Shown here piece after piece: positions 42,710 through 53,249 of a stretch of DNA of 59,026 bases (positions within the stretch are counted from its first letter, which is position 1; each line of letters begins with the position of its first letter). The stretch comes from SIG454 sp045646365. Its GTDB lineage: Bacteria; Bacillota; Clostridia; Monoglobales; Monoglobaceae. The stretch spans positions 1 through 59,026 of the forward strand of contig JAZRKP010000022.1 in NCBI GenBank assembly GCA_045646365.1, read 5' to 3'. The translations under genes were made by a program, and so were the position numbers. The notes beneath the pieces were generated by a model that saw only the letters and a program-made list of their open reading frames with translations, was not told where the DNA came from and searched no databases.

Positions 42710-45235
42710 CTACTTATAAATGACATACACAATAGGCATCATCCAGTTAAATTGTGCCAAAACCAGTGATCCTTCGCAACCCGAAACCTTACCTGAAATC
42801 AGGTCGTTTACACTACCTTTTTCGATTTTCTCATTTTCGGTATCATATATCAAAACAGTTCCCAGATTGAAATTAAATGTACTGTCATAATTATCACTGT
42901 TTTCGTATCCTATATGTACTATATTACCTATAACATCGTTAACATAACCGCTTGTTACAAGACAAGCTACATTACTTAACGATTCAGACGGTCTTTTAAT
43001 ATTTTCTGATGCAGGACTGTATGCAATTCTCGCAGATGTGATTTCGCCTTTTCCGTTAAGAGAAGCAATTATAAAATCACCCGATTTAATCTCAGAAAGC
43101 GAATAGTCATCAGAACACAAAATTCTAACCTTTTCGTTTCCTCTTTGTCCCTCAACATAATCAACAACCGTGTTTTCATCATTCAGCATTTGCCCTTTTT
43201 CGCTTACTAAAATCCCCGGAAGATTATCGCTTGGTACATTCCAGTCATAGCCTTGAATTACCAGTATTTCATCATATTCCACTCGCTCATTCACAGCATA
43301 TGAACCGCAATAATACCATGTATCATTTTTAAGGTCAGACATTTTTTTAACCCCAAACTCTTCTCTGTCTGCGCTCATAACGCTATTTGGGATACAAAAT
43401 ATTACAGTGTTTCCGTCTATATTGATTTTATTTCCAATTGCACCCCAACTCTTATAGAGTACACTTTCAAAATCCTGTACTTTATGCAAAGAAGTGGATT
43501 TGTTTTCATCCTTGCCTTGAATTTCCGTATCAATACTTATTATCTCACCATTTTTATTTGTTCTGTAACTAATTAACTGTCTAGTATTTCCTAAAGCGTT
43601 AAATGCCTGTTTAATATCTTTGTAGCTCTTTCCGTCAACTTCTATCTTTTTCTCTATTTTTATTTGCCTGTTCTTGCCTGTTTCATCAAGCATTTCAAGA
43701 TACATACACTCTTCTCGTACATCATATCCCGCATAGAGAATAAAGGCAATTCCGTCTGCTTTAGAGAGAATTTGTACATAGGCAATATATCCATAAGCAT
43801 CCAGAAAAAGATTAACCCTTGATTTTACTTTACATAATGAAAAATCAACTCCAGATTTAAACCGATATTTTATTCCATCAATCACTGCAACAGGGCATCC
43901 AAACTCACTCTTAAGTGCCGTAACTATCCCTTCAACAGATGTATCTGATACAACTATACGAACTCTATCACCGCTCAACGAACAAAATACACTCACCACA
44001 TCACCATTTTTTATATCCTCAAACATAAGTTTCGTTCCGCTTGCAGAATACAATTCGATTCTTTGAGACAAATCAAAAGAAATCTTCTGTTTACTGATTT
44101 TATCATATAGTGTTTTTTCCTTATAATCTACGCCACCTACAAGATAATTATTATACGCCGTCATAATCGCAACATCATACAATCCCGTTGCCTTGTTTTT
44201 CACAAGCGTAATAGAGTTAAATGTGTTGCAAAGCAGAGAATCAATACTTTTATCTGTAAATTCTCCGTTATATATCAAAGATATCCCTTTGTCAAGTTTA
44301 ACAGTCTTTTTCGTGTTTTGTTCATAATATGTAAGAATATAATTATTTGCATCAAAACTTATGCTGTTATCTTCATAATCCAACTTCAGGCGATTTTTAT
44401 CATTTTTGACACACGCCCATAGTATTGTTTTTCTGTCCGCCTTTTCATCATACTTATAAAGGTACATAATATTAAGTCCAATCATGTCAGATATATCAAA
44501 TTTGCTTGCCTCGTATACTTCTCCGGATATAATGGCTTGATTTTCATTAAGCTTTATTGATGATAAAGCGGATCCGTCATAACCTTCCAGAACACCTGTT
44601 TTCATATATGACGAAAAATTTTGCTCGAGATAAGTTTGTCCGCTTGGGATAGAATTCGCCTCTCCATCCATAACAATGTCTATCTCCAAAGTCTCTGCCA
44701 TAAGTGAATTATAGAGCATTAAAAACATATTATCCATGCTTACATTCTGCAATCCGGAAACATTATCCAAAACTCCTGCTCTTTTGGCAATTTCAAGAAT
44801 TTCTCCGTCTGCTTTTCCCATTTTATCGCAGAAAGCTCCGTATCCCAATCCTCTTAAAAGGATTTTAACAGCATCCGTTTTGGAAATATATTCATCCGGA
44901 TTAAACCTTGCAGATTCATCAACCAATATTATCTTTCGGTCAACCAAAGATGACACTGACGAAAAAGCCCAATGACCTCTTGGAACATCATGAAAATATA
45001 GCTTTTCACTTTTTCCGCCTGTAACAAATATTTTCGCCACATTATCGGCAAATTCCGCTCTTGTCACATTCCCTGTTTGTGTCGCAATATGTATGTCATA
45101 GTCCTCGTTTATAAGTTTGAGTGTCTGTAAGACATCTATCGCCCGATCCGTCGCTGTGTTTTGGGATGCAAAAACAGAAACGGACAGAAAGCATAAAACA
45201 AAACATATTCCGCTTACTAAAAATATCCTTTTCAT
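42710..45235 (-). CDS. Secreted protein with N-terminal SLH domains (paralog of 7205-9979)
   Basis: About 841 residues. The signal peptide covers 1-24 and SLH motifs about 30-185 (VTRAEFADNVAKIF, YISKTDAVKILLRGLGYG). A long beta-rich region without catalytic motifs follows, related in order and wording to the 7205 protein. Start at ATG 45235, 7 nt after GGAGG; the in-frame TTG at 45241 is less likely. It follows the C-terminal-SLH protein by 15 bp. Likely a cell-wall-bound scaffold or receptor. Confidence 0.8.
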   Translation of the reverse strand: MKRIFLVSGICFVLCFLSVSVFASQNTATDRAIDVLQTLKLINEDYDIHIATQTGNVTRAEFADNVAKIFVTGGKSEKLYFHDVPRGHWAFSSVSSLVDRKIILVDESARFNPDEYISKTDAVKILLRGLGYGAFCDKMGKADGEILEIAKRAGVLDNVSGLQNVSMDNMFLMLYNSLMAETLEIDIVMDGEANSIPSGQTYLEQNFSSYMKTGVLEGYDGSALSSIKLNENQAIISGEVYEASKFDISDMIGLNIMYLYKYDEKADRKTILWACVKNDKNRLKLDYEDNSISFDANNYILTYYEQNTKKTVKLDKGISLIYNGEFTDKSIDSLLCNTFNSITLVKNKATGLYDVAIMTAYNNYLVGGVDYKEKTLYDKISKQKISFDLSQRIELYSASGTKLMFEDIKNGDVVSVFCSLSGDRVRIVVSDTSVEGIVTALKSEFGCPVAVIDGIKYRFKSGVDFSLCKVKSRVNLFLDAYGYIAYVQILSKADGIAFILYAGYDVREECMYLEMLDETGKNRQIKIEKKIEVDGKSYKDIKQAFNALGNTRQLISYRTNKNGEIISIDTEIQGKDENKSTSLHKVQDFESVLYKSWGAIGNKINIDGNTVIFCIPNSVMSADREEFGVKKMSDLKNDTWYYCGSYAVNERVEYDEILVIQGYDWNVPSDNLPGILVSEKGQMLNDENTVVDYVEGQRGNEKVRILCSDDYSLSEIKSGDFIIASLNGKGEITSARIAYSPASENIKRPSESLSNVACLVTSGYVNDVIGNIVHIGYENSDNYDSTFNFNLGTVLIYDTENEKIEKGSVNDLISGKVSGCEGSLVLAQFNWMMPIVYVIYK

Positions 45236-45250
45236 ATCCAATCCTCCGTC

Positions 45251-46906
45251 TTATTGCAAATATGCTAACGCTCTTTCTATAATAACCGCCGCTTCTGCTC
45301 TTGTTGCATTATTATACGGTGAGAACATACTATCTCCTGTTCCATTCACAATCTTTCTCTCCGCTAAAACTATAACCGGAATTTTGGCATATTCCGAAAT
45401 ACTATTCATATCCGAAAAATCAGCCATAATATGTTGTTTCATATCAGATTTTAACCTCATTGCATTATAGAGCATAACAGCCATATCCTGTCTTGTTATA
45501 TTAAGAGAAACTCCAAATTGCGTTTCGGAAATCCCCTTGATTAAACCATTTTGATATGCCATATTTATATATTTCGCATACCACTCGTTCGGCGACACAT
45601 CAATGAACTTCGTAAAAGACTCGAGTTCATCAAGTTCTATTGCTTTAACAAGCATCGTCACAAACTCTTCACGCTTAACCGCCCCATTTGGATTAAATTC
45701 ATATTCATTTATTCCGTTTATTATTCCTTTCTCATACAAAACAGATATGGACGGATATGCCCATAAAACATCATTCAGATCCTTAAACTTAAGCGATAAT
45801 TCCCTTTTCTCTGTTTCTTTTGACGCTATCACACTTTCAACTGTCACAAAAGGAGCTTCTGTTTTAACTTCTTTTCCGCCACCTGACGATGAGCCACCAC
45901 CGCCACCTGAACCACCCGAGCCTTGAGGCTTTTCAGTATTTTTCAAAGCCTCGTTATAGTCATCAATAAGCTCATCTATGGAATCATATTCCCCTTTGTA
46001 TGCCAGAGCTTTATAAACCGAAACATTAGCGGAAATTTCGTCAAGTTTGAGTAAGTCTTTATATTCTACAAAAATTTCTTTAATATTCCCGTACCCGTCA
46101 GGATATTTTACTGCTGTTAAAATGAGTGCTTTTTTAATTTCGCTCTTAAGCTCATCCGCATTTTGTATGCTTCTTCCACTTAATTTTTGCGTAAAATACT
46201 TTTCTCTTACATCATTACCTATGTGGATATTCCAGAATTTAAGCAAGGCTTCATCCTCTTCAACCAAATCAAAAATATAATCCGAAACATTTTCAATTTT
46301 CTCTGTGTTAAGGGCAGCAATCGCCAAGCACTTTTTATAAAGTTTGACATTGCTCAGAAACTCTGACGCAACTATTTTATTATCCTTAAGCTCATTATAA
46401 AAAAGTCGTGAAACAAGTGACATATCAACTTTTTCGTTAATAGGGTCATCAAAGCCAAGTCGGCTTATGTTTTCCAAAAACTTTTCTTCGAATGCCCCAT
46501 TAACCTCATTTACCGCATTTTCATATTCGTTTTTATCTGCAAAAAAACCGATTTCTATTTTTCTGGTGTCATTTTCCTTTTTCGAAATATACGCTGTATA
46601 TGTATCGCTTTTTGCCACATTAGTCGAAAAGGCAAATTTGCAATTTCCATCTATAACACAATCATCTGCAAAAATAACCAGGTCGTTCTTATTTTCTGTT
46701 TTAAGAAATTCTGCCATGGTTATTCCCTGCTTGAAAATCTGTATCGTAATAATATCTTCCTGTTCTGCTTCTCCGCTAACAGATACCGTTCCTGTGCTAA
46801 AATCCTTTAACACCTTAATCTCTGTTTCTGCCGAGCAAATCAAAGCAGATAAAACTAATCCTATTGTAATTATAAATGATATTAAAAATTTGCCTTTCAC
46901 GCTCAT
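45251..46906 (-). CDS. Secreted protein with Gly/Ser linker and C-terminal SLH domains (partner of 42710-45235)
   Basis: A 551-residue exported protein. Signal peptide 1-26, a short beta region, a helical region at about 125-325, a Gly/Ser-rich flexible linker at 329-345 and three SLH motifs at 370-551 (VKREEFVTMLVKAIE, ITRQDMAVMLYNAMR, ATRAEAAVIIERAL). The helical region and C-terminal half resemble the 9997-13002 protein, but it lacks the leucine-rich repeats. Start ATG 46906 is very close to GGAAAGG; GTG 46900 in frame is an alternative. It is 22 bp downstream of the laminin-G-like repeat protein. Confidence 0.8.
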   Translation of the reverse strand: MSVKGKFLISFIITIGLVLSALICSAETEIKVLKDFSTGTVSVSGEAEQEDIITIQIFKQGITMAEFLKTENKNDLVIFADDCVIDGNCKFAFSTNVAKSDTYTAYISKKENDTRKIEIGFFADKNEYENAVNEVNGAFEEKFLENISRLGFDDPINEKVDMSLVSRLFYNELKDNKIVASEFLSNVKLYKKCLAIAALNTEKIENVSDYIFDLVEEDEALLKFWNIHIGNDVREKYFTQKLSGRSIQNADELKSEIKKALILTAVKYPDGYGNIKEIFVEYKDLLKLDEISANVSVYKALAYKGEYDSIDELIDDYNEALKNTEKPQGSGGSGGGGGSSSGGGKEVKTEAPFVTVESVIASKETEKRELSLKFKDLNDVLWAYPSISVLYEKGIINGINEYEFNPNGAVKREEFVTMLVKAIELDELESFTKFIDVSPNEWYAKYINMAYQNGLIKGISETQFGVSLNITRQDMAVMLYNAMRLKSDMKQHIMADFSDMNSISEYAKIPVIVLAERKIVNGTGDSMFSPYNNATRAEAAVIIERALAYLQ

Positions 46907-46928
46907 TTTCCTTTCCGATTTAAACTAA

Positions 46929-49826
46929 TTACAGCTCACGACTTAGTGATAACGGTCTCATAGTATCCCAGCCATCCCATGTCATAACTTTAACCGCTGT
47001 AACCTCTGTCATATCAGGCACTTTATGCTCTGAATAATATGTTGCCGACGTAATGCTTTTATCAACAGTCTTTTCAGCATAATCAACACTTATAAGGCGA
47101 CGGTCTGCATTATAATACGCAACTATTACATATAAAGTTTTGTCCTCACCTGTTGTATTTGCATAGTCATATCCAACTTTTAAAACATCATCCTTTTTAA
47201 GTTCCGACGCCTTTGTAATTTCACTGTTGTTTACGGTAAAAGTTTTAAGTTCAGCTCTGAAAATTCCTTCCTCTGTCGTAAACTCAATGATTTTCTCACC
47301 ATCTAAGGCAACGCCTTTGATATTTGCAACAGTTTCATCAATAAACAGTGTGTATTTTGTATTCTTATCAAGAGTTTTTGCAAGCTCCATAGTATATACG
47401 CCATTTGAATAGAATGGCCAGTAGTCTATTTCCTCATTTGTCTTTGTATTTACTATTTTAATTGTCTCTGATGATAATGTTTCCACATTCATAACGGTTC
47501 CGAAATCAATAGTAATTTTATTTACTGTTGTGCTCACAGAAGAAAGATCTTCTGCCTGATTTCCTTCTGCCGTTATAAATGCTATATTTTCAGCATTAAC
47601 CACAGGGTCATCAACAATCTGTTTGAATGAAATATTATCAAAATAAGAATATGCATCCTTCATTACCCATGTCTGGAAACCGATATATCTCACGTTTGCA
47701 AGAAGTCCCGGTCTTAACAAATAGCACCATTGCAGGTCACGGTTATTGCTTGCAATAACATTTCCCGCTTCATTCTTTATAACATAGCTTGATGTCTGTT
47801 TATCCAAATCCAATATAATTTCAGCTTTATACCATACATCAAGTGCCATATTTTCATAGAAGTCATATCCGTCATCCAGTGAACCATAACGAAGCTGACC
47901 TGCATCATTTATTGTTGTCATGAAATATAATGTTGTTTTATCTGCCGGTAAAAGTACCACATTCGTTGTAATTCCGATTCCCGGTTTAAAGTCGTATGTA
48001 AGTTTATATTTTCCTGATGTTAAGGTTTTTCCCAAATCAAAATCTATACGGCTGTTATCTGTATTTGTGTCAAGATTTACTTTAAGCATTCCGTCTTCAA
48101 CAGATGCATCTATCCCTGATGCTGTTGACCAGGAAGCTCCAAGAGTTGATATCTCGTCAAAGTTCTCTGACACCTCAACAGTTGTTTCCGGCTGTAATGA
48201 TGATTCGACAACGCTGAATATATATTTCTCGCCTTTGCTTGTTGTTTTGCCGGAAGAAGTCTTAGCCCCGTTTGTTATTACCAGTTTATAAGTTTTTCCA
48301 CCGACAAATCTTGAATTTAAAGACATAGTGTAAATTCCGTCAGCATATTCACTTGTATAAGCTATTTTCTCATTGTTTTCCGAATTAGCTATATAAACCG
48401 TATCGGCATTTAAAGTAGTCAAATCCATTTCTTTATTGAAATTTACAGAAATTGTTTTCGCACTGCTGTCAATTTCATTCCACAAAATAATTTGACCGTT
48501 TGAATCTTTTATGGTTATGTCATTTTTTGTAACTGATGGCTCTCCGGTTATTTCTTCAATTGAGATGTTGTCAAACAAAGATATGTTGTCGTTATTTGAC
48601 CAAATCTGGAAATTTATAAGAGCAATCTGTGCTATATCCCCTGTGCTGTGAGTTCCCCAAGCAATAGGATTCGCTGCTGAATGAGCAAACTTTCCGTTTT
48701 CATCAGTCACATTTGATTCAACGGTCTGATTATCCAAATCTATAATAGTTTCAAAGTCATACCATTTGCCCATCTCCCAGTCAGCATTTCCAAGCTGGAA
48801 GGTTGTCGCAGAATCATATATATTATCTGTTCCTTTCCATATCTTCCCGTCAGGATATATTATATTTGTCATAAAATACTGTCCGAGATGAGGGTCAGTT
48901 GCAACATGGACATTTGTTGTTATATCGCTTCCTGGCTTAACGGAATACTTGAGTTTGTATTTTCCGGTTTTAAGAGGCTTTGAGAATGTGTATGTTGCCT
49001 GAGCACTTCCATTTCCTGCCTGTTGAATTTTTAAAGCCTTGCCGTTTCCATCTCTTCCACCGTCAATAATTTCTATTTTATCAGAATTTATTGTCATAAC
49101 TCCGTCAAGAGATGAGATATTATCGAAGGATAACGATACATCATCAAAAACCTCTGTAATTTTCACAAAATTAAAATTATCAAATATAGAAGAAGCTTCT
49201 GCGCCGCCCCAAATCTGAAACTCAAATTTTGTCACAGGCTCAGCTAAATCCATAGGAACAGGTCCGGCATTATATACATTTCCGTCCTTATCTGTCATTT
49301 TTGTTGAAAATGTCCCACTTGTGAAATCTAAGATATTTTCAAAATCATACCATTCATTTAACGGATGATTTCCAAGCAGATATTCTGCAGGGCTCCCTAC
49401 GGCATCAGTTGTACCAATAGACATATTACCGCTTGACCCCATATAATTTGCCCAGAATACAGCCGAAGCATTTGCTATATGGAAATTTGTATCAATCCCC
49501 GCGCCCGGTTTCACAGAATATGAGATTTTAAATTTTCCTGTATTTATTGGTTCTTGAAGAGTATATGTTGCCATCACATTATCATCGTACAATGTTTTCT
49601 CAATTTTAAGACCATTTCCATCTTTTCCATCAGTAATGGTCGCACGACCCGCTATATTAACAGACCAGCTTCCACCCAGTGCCGCAAAATCAGCCTTATT
49701 ATCAAAAGGCTCATTATAGACTAAGTCCTCCTGCTCTGACGCCATAATAATTGCATTCATAGGAAGCAATGTAATAAGCATCATAACTCCAAGCATTACC
49801 GAAATTACCCGTTTAACTGTTTTCAT
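46929..49826 (-). CDS. Secreted protein with three laminin-G-like repeats, Ig-like domains and shared tail module
   Basis: A 965-residue exported protein without a catalytic domain. After the signal peptide there are three copies of a roughly 200-residue beta domain (start FDNKADFAAL or FDNISSL, then YSVKPG, then WYDFEN, then FQIWG, then FDNI), which looks like a concanavalin/laminin-G sugar-binding fold. Between and after copies two and three lie SbsA-type Ig-like domains (VNFNKEMDLTTLNADTVYI, about 450-540; IDFGTVMNVETLSSETIKI, about 770-850). The last 100 residues form the tail ending KVMTWDGWDTMRPLS. AAAGGAG precedes the ATG. Probably a surface binding protein. Confidence 0.75.
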   Translation of the reverse strand: MKTVKRVISVMLGVMMLITLLPMNAIIMASEQEDLVYNEPFDNKADFAALGGSWSVNIAGRATITDGKDGNGLKIEKTLYDDNVMATYTLQEPINTGKFKISYSVKPGAGIDTNFHIANASAVFWANYMGSSGNMSIGTTDAVGSPAEYLLGNHPLNEWYDFENILDFTSGTFSTKMTDKDGNVYNAGPVPMDLAEPVTKFEFQIWGGAEASSIFDNFNFVKITEVFDDVSLSFDNISSLDGVMTINSDKIEIIDGGRDGNGKALKIQQAGNGSAQATYTFSKPLKTGKYKLKYSVKPGSDITTNVHVATDPHLGQYFMTNIIYPDGKIWKGTDNIYDSATTFQLGNADWEMGKWYDFETIIDLDNQTVESNVTDENGKFAHSAANPIAWGTHSTGDIAQIALINFQIWSNNDNISLFDNISIEEITGEPSVTKNDITIKDSNGQIILWNEIDSSAKTISVNFNKEMDLTTLNADTVYIANSENNEKIAYTSEYADGIYTMSLNSRFVGGKTYKLVITNGAKTSSGKTTSKGEKYIFSVVESSLQPETTVEVSENFDEISTLGASWSTASGIDASVEDGMLKVNLDTNTDNSRIDFDLGKTLTSGKYKLTYDFKPGIGITTNVVLLPADKTTLYFMTTINDAGQLRYGSLDDGYDFYENMALDVWYKAEIILDLDKQTSSYVIKNEAGNVIASNNRDLQWCYLLRPGLLANVRYIGFQTWVMKDAYSYFDNISFKQIVDDPVVNAENIAFITAEGNQAEDLSSVSTTVNKITIDFGTVMNVETLSSETIKIVNTKTNEEIDYWPFYSNGVYTMELAKTLDKNTKYTLFIDETVANIKGVALDGEKIIEFTTEEGIFRAELKTFTVNNSEITKASELKKDDVLKVGYDYANTTGEDKTLYVIVAYYNADRRLISVDYAEKTVDKSITSATYYSEHKVPDMTEVTAVKVMTWDGWDTMRPLSLSREL

Positions 49827-49854
49827 TTCTTTGTCTCCTTTAAAATATAAATTT

Positions 49855-52800
49855 TTATTTATTTAATTTCATTCTTCCAAACAACAATGCATTCTTCTGG
49901 ATCCCGATTCCGCTTATTCCGCTGTTATATTCAACAACGCCATAACGATATCCCGAATCATTATCATTAACAAGCATTGAAAATCCCAACACTTTAGATT
50001 CGTCAATCTGATAATTTCCATAGAACAATTCATCCCACGGAATTGCAAGCTCATACACCGTATCCGAGCCACTACGGGAAACACTAACTTGACAATTTTC
50101 AACTATTCCAATTTTGTTCTCATAAAGAGTCGAAAAACGATATACCGTAGGGCCTGTCGGCAAAAGTGCAACGCCTATTTCTGTGAAATAGTTATTTGTT
50201 GGGGCAACCACACTCCTGTTTTTATCCTCGATACCAAACTGAATGCTGTCCCCTTTCCATAATGTGTCGGGGCCGTATTTTTGCCAATGCATATCATCTT
50301 TCACCGTTGCCGAAAGATATAAATTTTTATCATCCCACATCAGCTTTAGCGATGAAAGACTTAAATCTTCTTTTCCGTCCCATTGACCCTCATACGCCTT
50401 GTCGATATAAAATACATTTGTTACATCATCCGCACACATCCATGTCCCCAACCATTCTCCATCAGAAATCACACCGTCAATCTCTGGTTTTTTCGCAATA
50501 AACTGTGCAGAAGTGAAATCAAGTGTTTGTTCAAATTCCGTTTCATATCCGTAATCCAACGCTATTTTGCCTTTCAGTGTTTGAGTTCGTTTTTTCACCA
50601 TTTCCGGCAAATTCACATAAATCTTTTTCGTTTCTTTAGGCATAATGTTTTCAAATGAAGTTTGTTTAACATAGTCAGCGTATTCCAATGGTTCTGATAA
50701 AGTACATTTTCCAGACACAGCCATATTATTCGTCAGATTTTCAATAATAATTTCTAATTGCCAACGATTTTTATTTTTGCTGTCGTATTGTTTGGTGGAA
50801 AGGCTTACTTTTATTGGATTACCTATATTTATAATGTTTTTTGAAACATATAAACATTCACCGTTTCTTGACGCCTTTATCACTATAGGATAGCTCCCGT
50901 TTGCATTTTCGCTTACCTTCAACTTGATTATCGCTTTCCCAAAATTACTTTTATCGACATCAACAACCGTAAAATCAAAATCGCTTAAATTTAGTTCTAT
51001 GTCACATTTATCTATATTTTCACCAATTAATTCAATTGAAAACTCATCTCCACTTACAGCAGTTAACATATTTTCCGAAAGTGTTATTTGAGTCAGAGCT
51101 TCGGTATAATTTTTAAAATCTCCAAATATGTAAATAGGCTCATCTGCAAGAGAAAAACTGAATGTTCCATCCTGAGATGTTAAAGTTTCCAGCTTATTTC
51201 CGTACATATCATGAACATCAATCTTATTACACCCAAGATTAAGCCCCAGACTGTCTCCTGATGTTTTTTTACTCCATAGAATTCCAAACTGTTCTCCTGA
51301 TGTTTTCTTGAAGAAGTGAGCTGCAGTTTCGAGATTATCTTTCTCTACTGATGAAACTGTCTCAAATCCACCGGCAGTATACTTATTAAACGCCGCCACT
51401 GCAAGATAACTCTCCTTTGCAGACAATGGATCATCTCCGCCGTGATAATGCGTAAGACCAAAATTACTTTCCTGGTCATCCGGAGAAGGTCCGTCATCCT
51501 GAAAATCATAAAGGTATATTTCCTCCGCAAGTCCGTATGCTTTTGAAATAACCGCCATATGGATCAGATTGACTGCCTGTTCTTTAGAACTTACCCCAGT
51601 TGAACAATTTCCCGATGTCCAACCTATTTCTGAAAATATCACAGGCTTATCATCACATCCATATTCCTTCATTAGATTATGAATAGTTTCAACATTTTTC
51701 TTAAAATTATCATGCCTGAATCCTCCACCCCAGTCGTAAGGATGTATGGTTATTGCATCAAAATACCCTTTCGCTCCGGCTTTTAACATTCGCTCTAAAA
51801 ATGCAGCATCTGCACCTGCTGAACACATTGCATAAACCTTTGCATCGGGATTTTCATTTTTAATCGCAGGGTATACCGCTTTAAGTATCTTTACATAATG
51901 TTCAGGACTTCTGTTCTCCGAGTTAAATGTCTGAAGATTATACTCATTCCACACTTCAAACTTATTAAACTTCCCTTTAAGAGATTTAGCCATATATGCG
52001 GCATAATCGGCATATCCTTCAATCTCTTCATCATAATATGGCACAACAACATCCGAATATGGTCTGTTTGTTATATATAGAGGGTTGCTAAATGCCAGAA
52101 TGCACAGCATATCAAGGGTATTCTTCTCTAAAAGACTGATTCTCTCCTGAAAATGTTCATTAAATTCGTACTTTTTCTTTTCGGGTTCCGCAAATCTCCA
52201 CTGATATTCATTTCGTATTCCACCAATCCCTGCGCGGGATATAGTCTCTATGCTTGCAGGCTGGTCATATCTTTCAAGATGGGTGCAAACATAGACATAA
52301 TCGCTTTTCATTTCGCCTGCCTCACTTGTCAATGCCTTTGAAATTTTAATAGTTTTGCTATCTGTTACAGTTTCTGTTTTTCCATCACCTTTAGCCGTTG
52401 CTATGTACGAAACATCGAGCTGATAAAGTCCGAACTTTTCTATTCCGCATTTAATCCCAATGCTTTTGGTTTCTTTACCCGAAATCTCCGTTTTTGCATT
52501 ACCATCAGCTATCACTGTATTTTGCTCATTTTTCAATTTCCAAGAAACATCAGTCTCGTAATAGTTGTCCGTTATATTCTTCAAAACAATATCAATATTT
52601 CCTGAATCATTTTGTCCGAGAATATTCCCTTCGTAGCCTGTTTCAATCGAAATATCGATAGGATGCTTAACAAAACTTTTCTCAATACGGACACTTCTTA
52701 TAACAATTCCGTCAGCCGATGCGCCCATATTTCCTGCCCATAAACCAATTTCTATATCCATTCCATGCAGCAATCCGTTTTTCAGCATACAGTCATCCAG

Positions 52801-53229
52801 ATAAAATGTATGCCTTTTCCACTGTTTCGCATCTGTCATATATACAATTTCATTAGGAGATGCCCAAATTCCACTCCTTTCAGAATCGTATCGGAGAGTA
52901 AACTTACCTTTTCCTTCATCATAATATTCAACCGTAACAGCCACAGGAACACCTGTTTCCGAATATAGAAAATCATCATTTACTCCAATACACAGGAAAA
53001 ATTCATTACCCCTTGGCGTGCGCAATATGCCCGTTTTTCCGTCCCTTACAGCAAACTCATATTTTAAAGTTTCCGCAACCGCCCAGCCGGATATATTTTT
53101 CTTTGCTACAAATTCATCAAATACTATTTCTGCATAATCAGTTGTCAAACCTTCGTTTGCCGCCATAACAGATAATGTCTGTGATAATGCAACTATCCAT
53201 ATTAAAATTACAGATATTATTTTATTCAC
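49855..53229 (-). CDS. Secreted clan GH-A glycoside hydrolase (GH39-like) with C-terminal CBM9-like domain
   Basis: About 1124 residues. Signal peptide 1-24, N-terminal beta domain about 30-190, then beta-sandwich, TIM barrel about 310-650 with acid/base Glu429 in FEVWNEYN and nucleophile Glu534 in IFSEIGWTSG, and a C-terminal CBM9/DOMON-type domain (about 905-1124) starting DGVISDGEW. Start GTG 53229 has AGAGGTG 8 nt upstream; an upstream TTG at 53253 overlaps the previous stop and lacks a site. Layout mirrors the 13025-16459 protein, and its barrel closely matches the neighbouring 53250-55991 protein. Probably an extracellular exo- or endo-glycosidase. Confidence 0.8.
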   Translation of the reverse strand: MNKIISVILIWIVALSQTLSVMAANEGLTTDYAEIVFDEFVAKKNISGWAVAETLKYEFAVRDGKTGILRTPRGNEFFLCIGVNDDFLYSETGVPVAVTVEYYDEGKGKFTLRYDSERSGIWASPNEIVYMTDAKQWKRHTFYLDDCMLKNGLLHGMDIEIGLWAGNMGASADGIVIRSVRIEKSFVKHPIDISIETGYEGNILGQNDSGNIDIVLKNITDNYYETDVSWKLKNEQNTVIADGNAKTEISGKETKSIGIKCGIEKFGLYQLDVSYIATAKGDGKTETVTDSKTIKISKALTSEAGEMKSDYVYVCTHLERYDQPASIETISRAGIGGIRNEYQWRFAEPEKKKYEFNEHFQERISLLEKNTLDMLCILAFSNPLYITNRPYSDVVVPYYDEEIEGYADYAAYMAKSLKGKFNKFEVWNEYNLQTFNSENRSPEHYVKILKAVYPAIKNENPDAKVYAMCSAGADAAFLERMLKAGAKGYFDAITIHPYDWGGGFRHDNFKKNVETIHNLMKEYGCDDKPVIFSEIGWTSGNCSTGVSSKEQAVNLIHMAVISKAYGLAEEIYLYDFQDDGPSPDDQESNFGLTHYHGGDDPLSAKESYLAVAAFNKYTAGGFETVSSVEKDNLETAAHFFKKTSGEQFGILWSKKTSGDSLGLNLGCNKIDVHDMYGNKLETLTSQDGTFSFSLADEPIYIFGDFKNYTEALTQITLSENMLTAVSGDEFSIELIGENIDKCDIELNLSDFDFTVVDVDKSNFGKAIIKLKVSENANGSYPIVIKASRNGECLYVSKNIINIGNPIKVSLSTKQYDSKNKNRWQLEIIIENLTNNMAVSGKCTLSEPLEYADYVKQTSFENIMPKETKKIYVNLPEMVKKRTQTLKGKIALDYGYETEFEQTLDFTSAQFIAKKPEIDGVISDGEWLGTWMCADDVTNVFYIDKAYEGQWDGKEDLSLSSLKLMWDDKNLYLSATVKDDMHWQKYGPDTLWKGDSIQFGIEDKNRSVVAPTNNYFTEIGVALLPTGPTVYRFSTLYENKIGIVENCQVSVSRSGSDTVYELAIPWDELFYGNYQIDESKVLGFSMLVNDNDSGYRYGVVEYNSGISGIGIQKNALLFGRMKLNK

Positions 53230-53249
53230 TGTAAATTCACCTCTTTTAT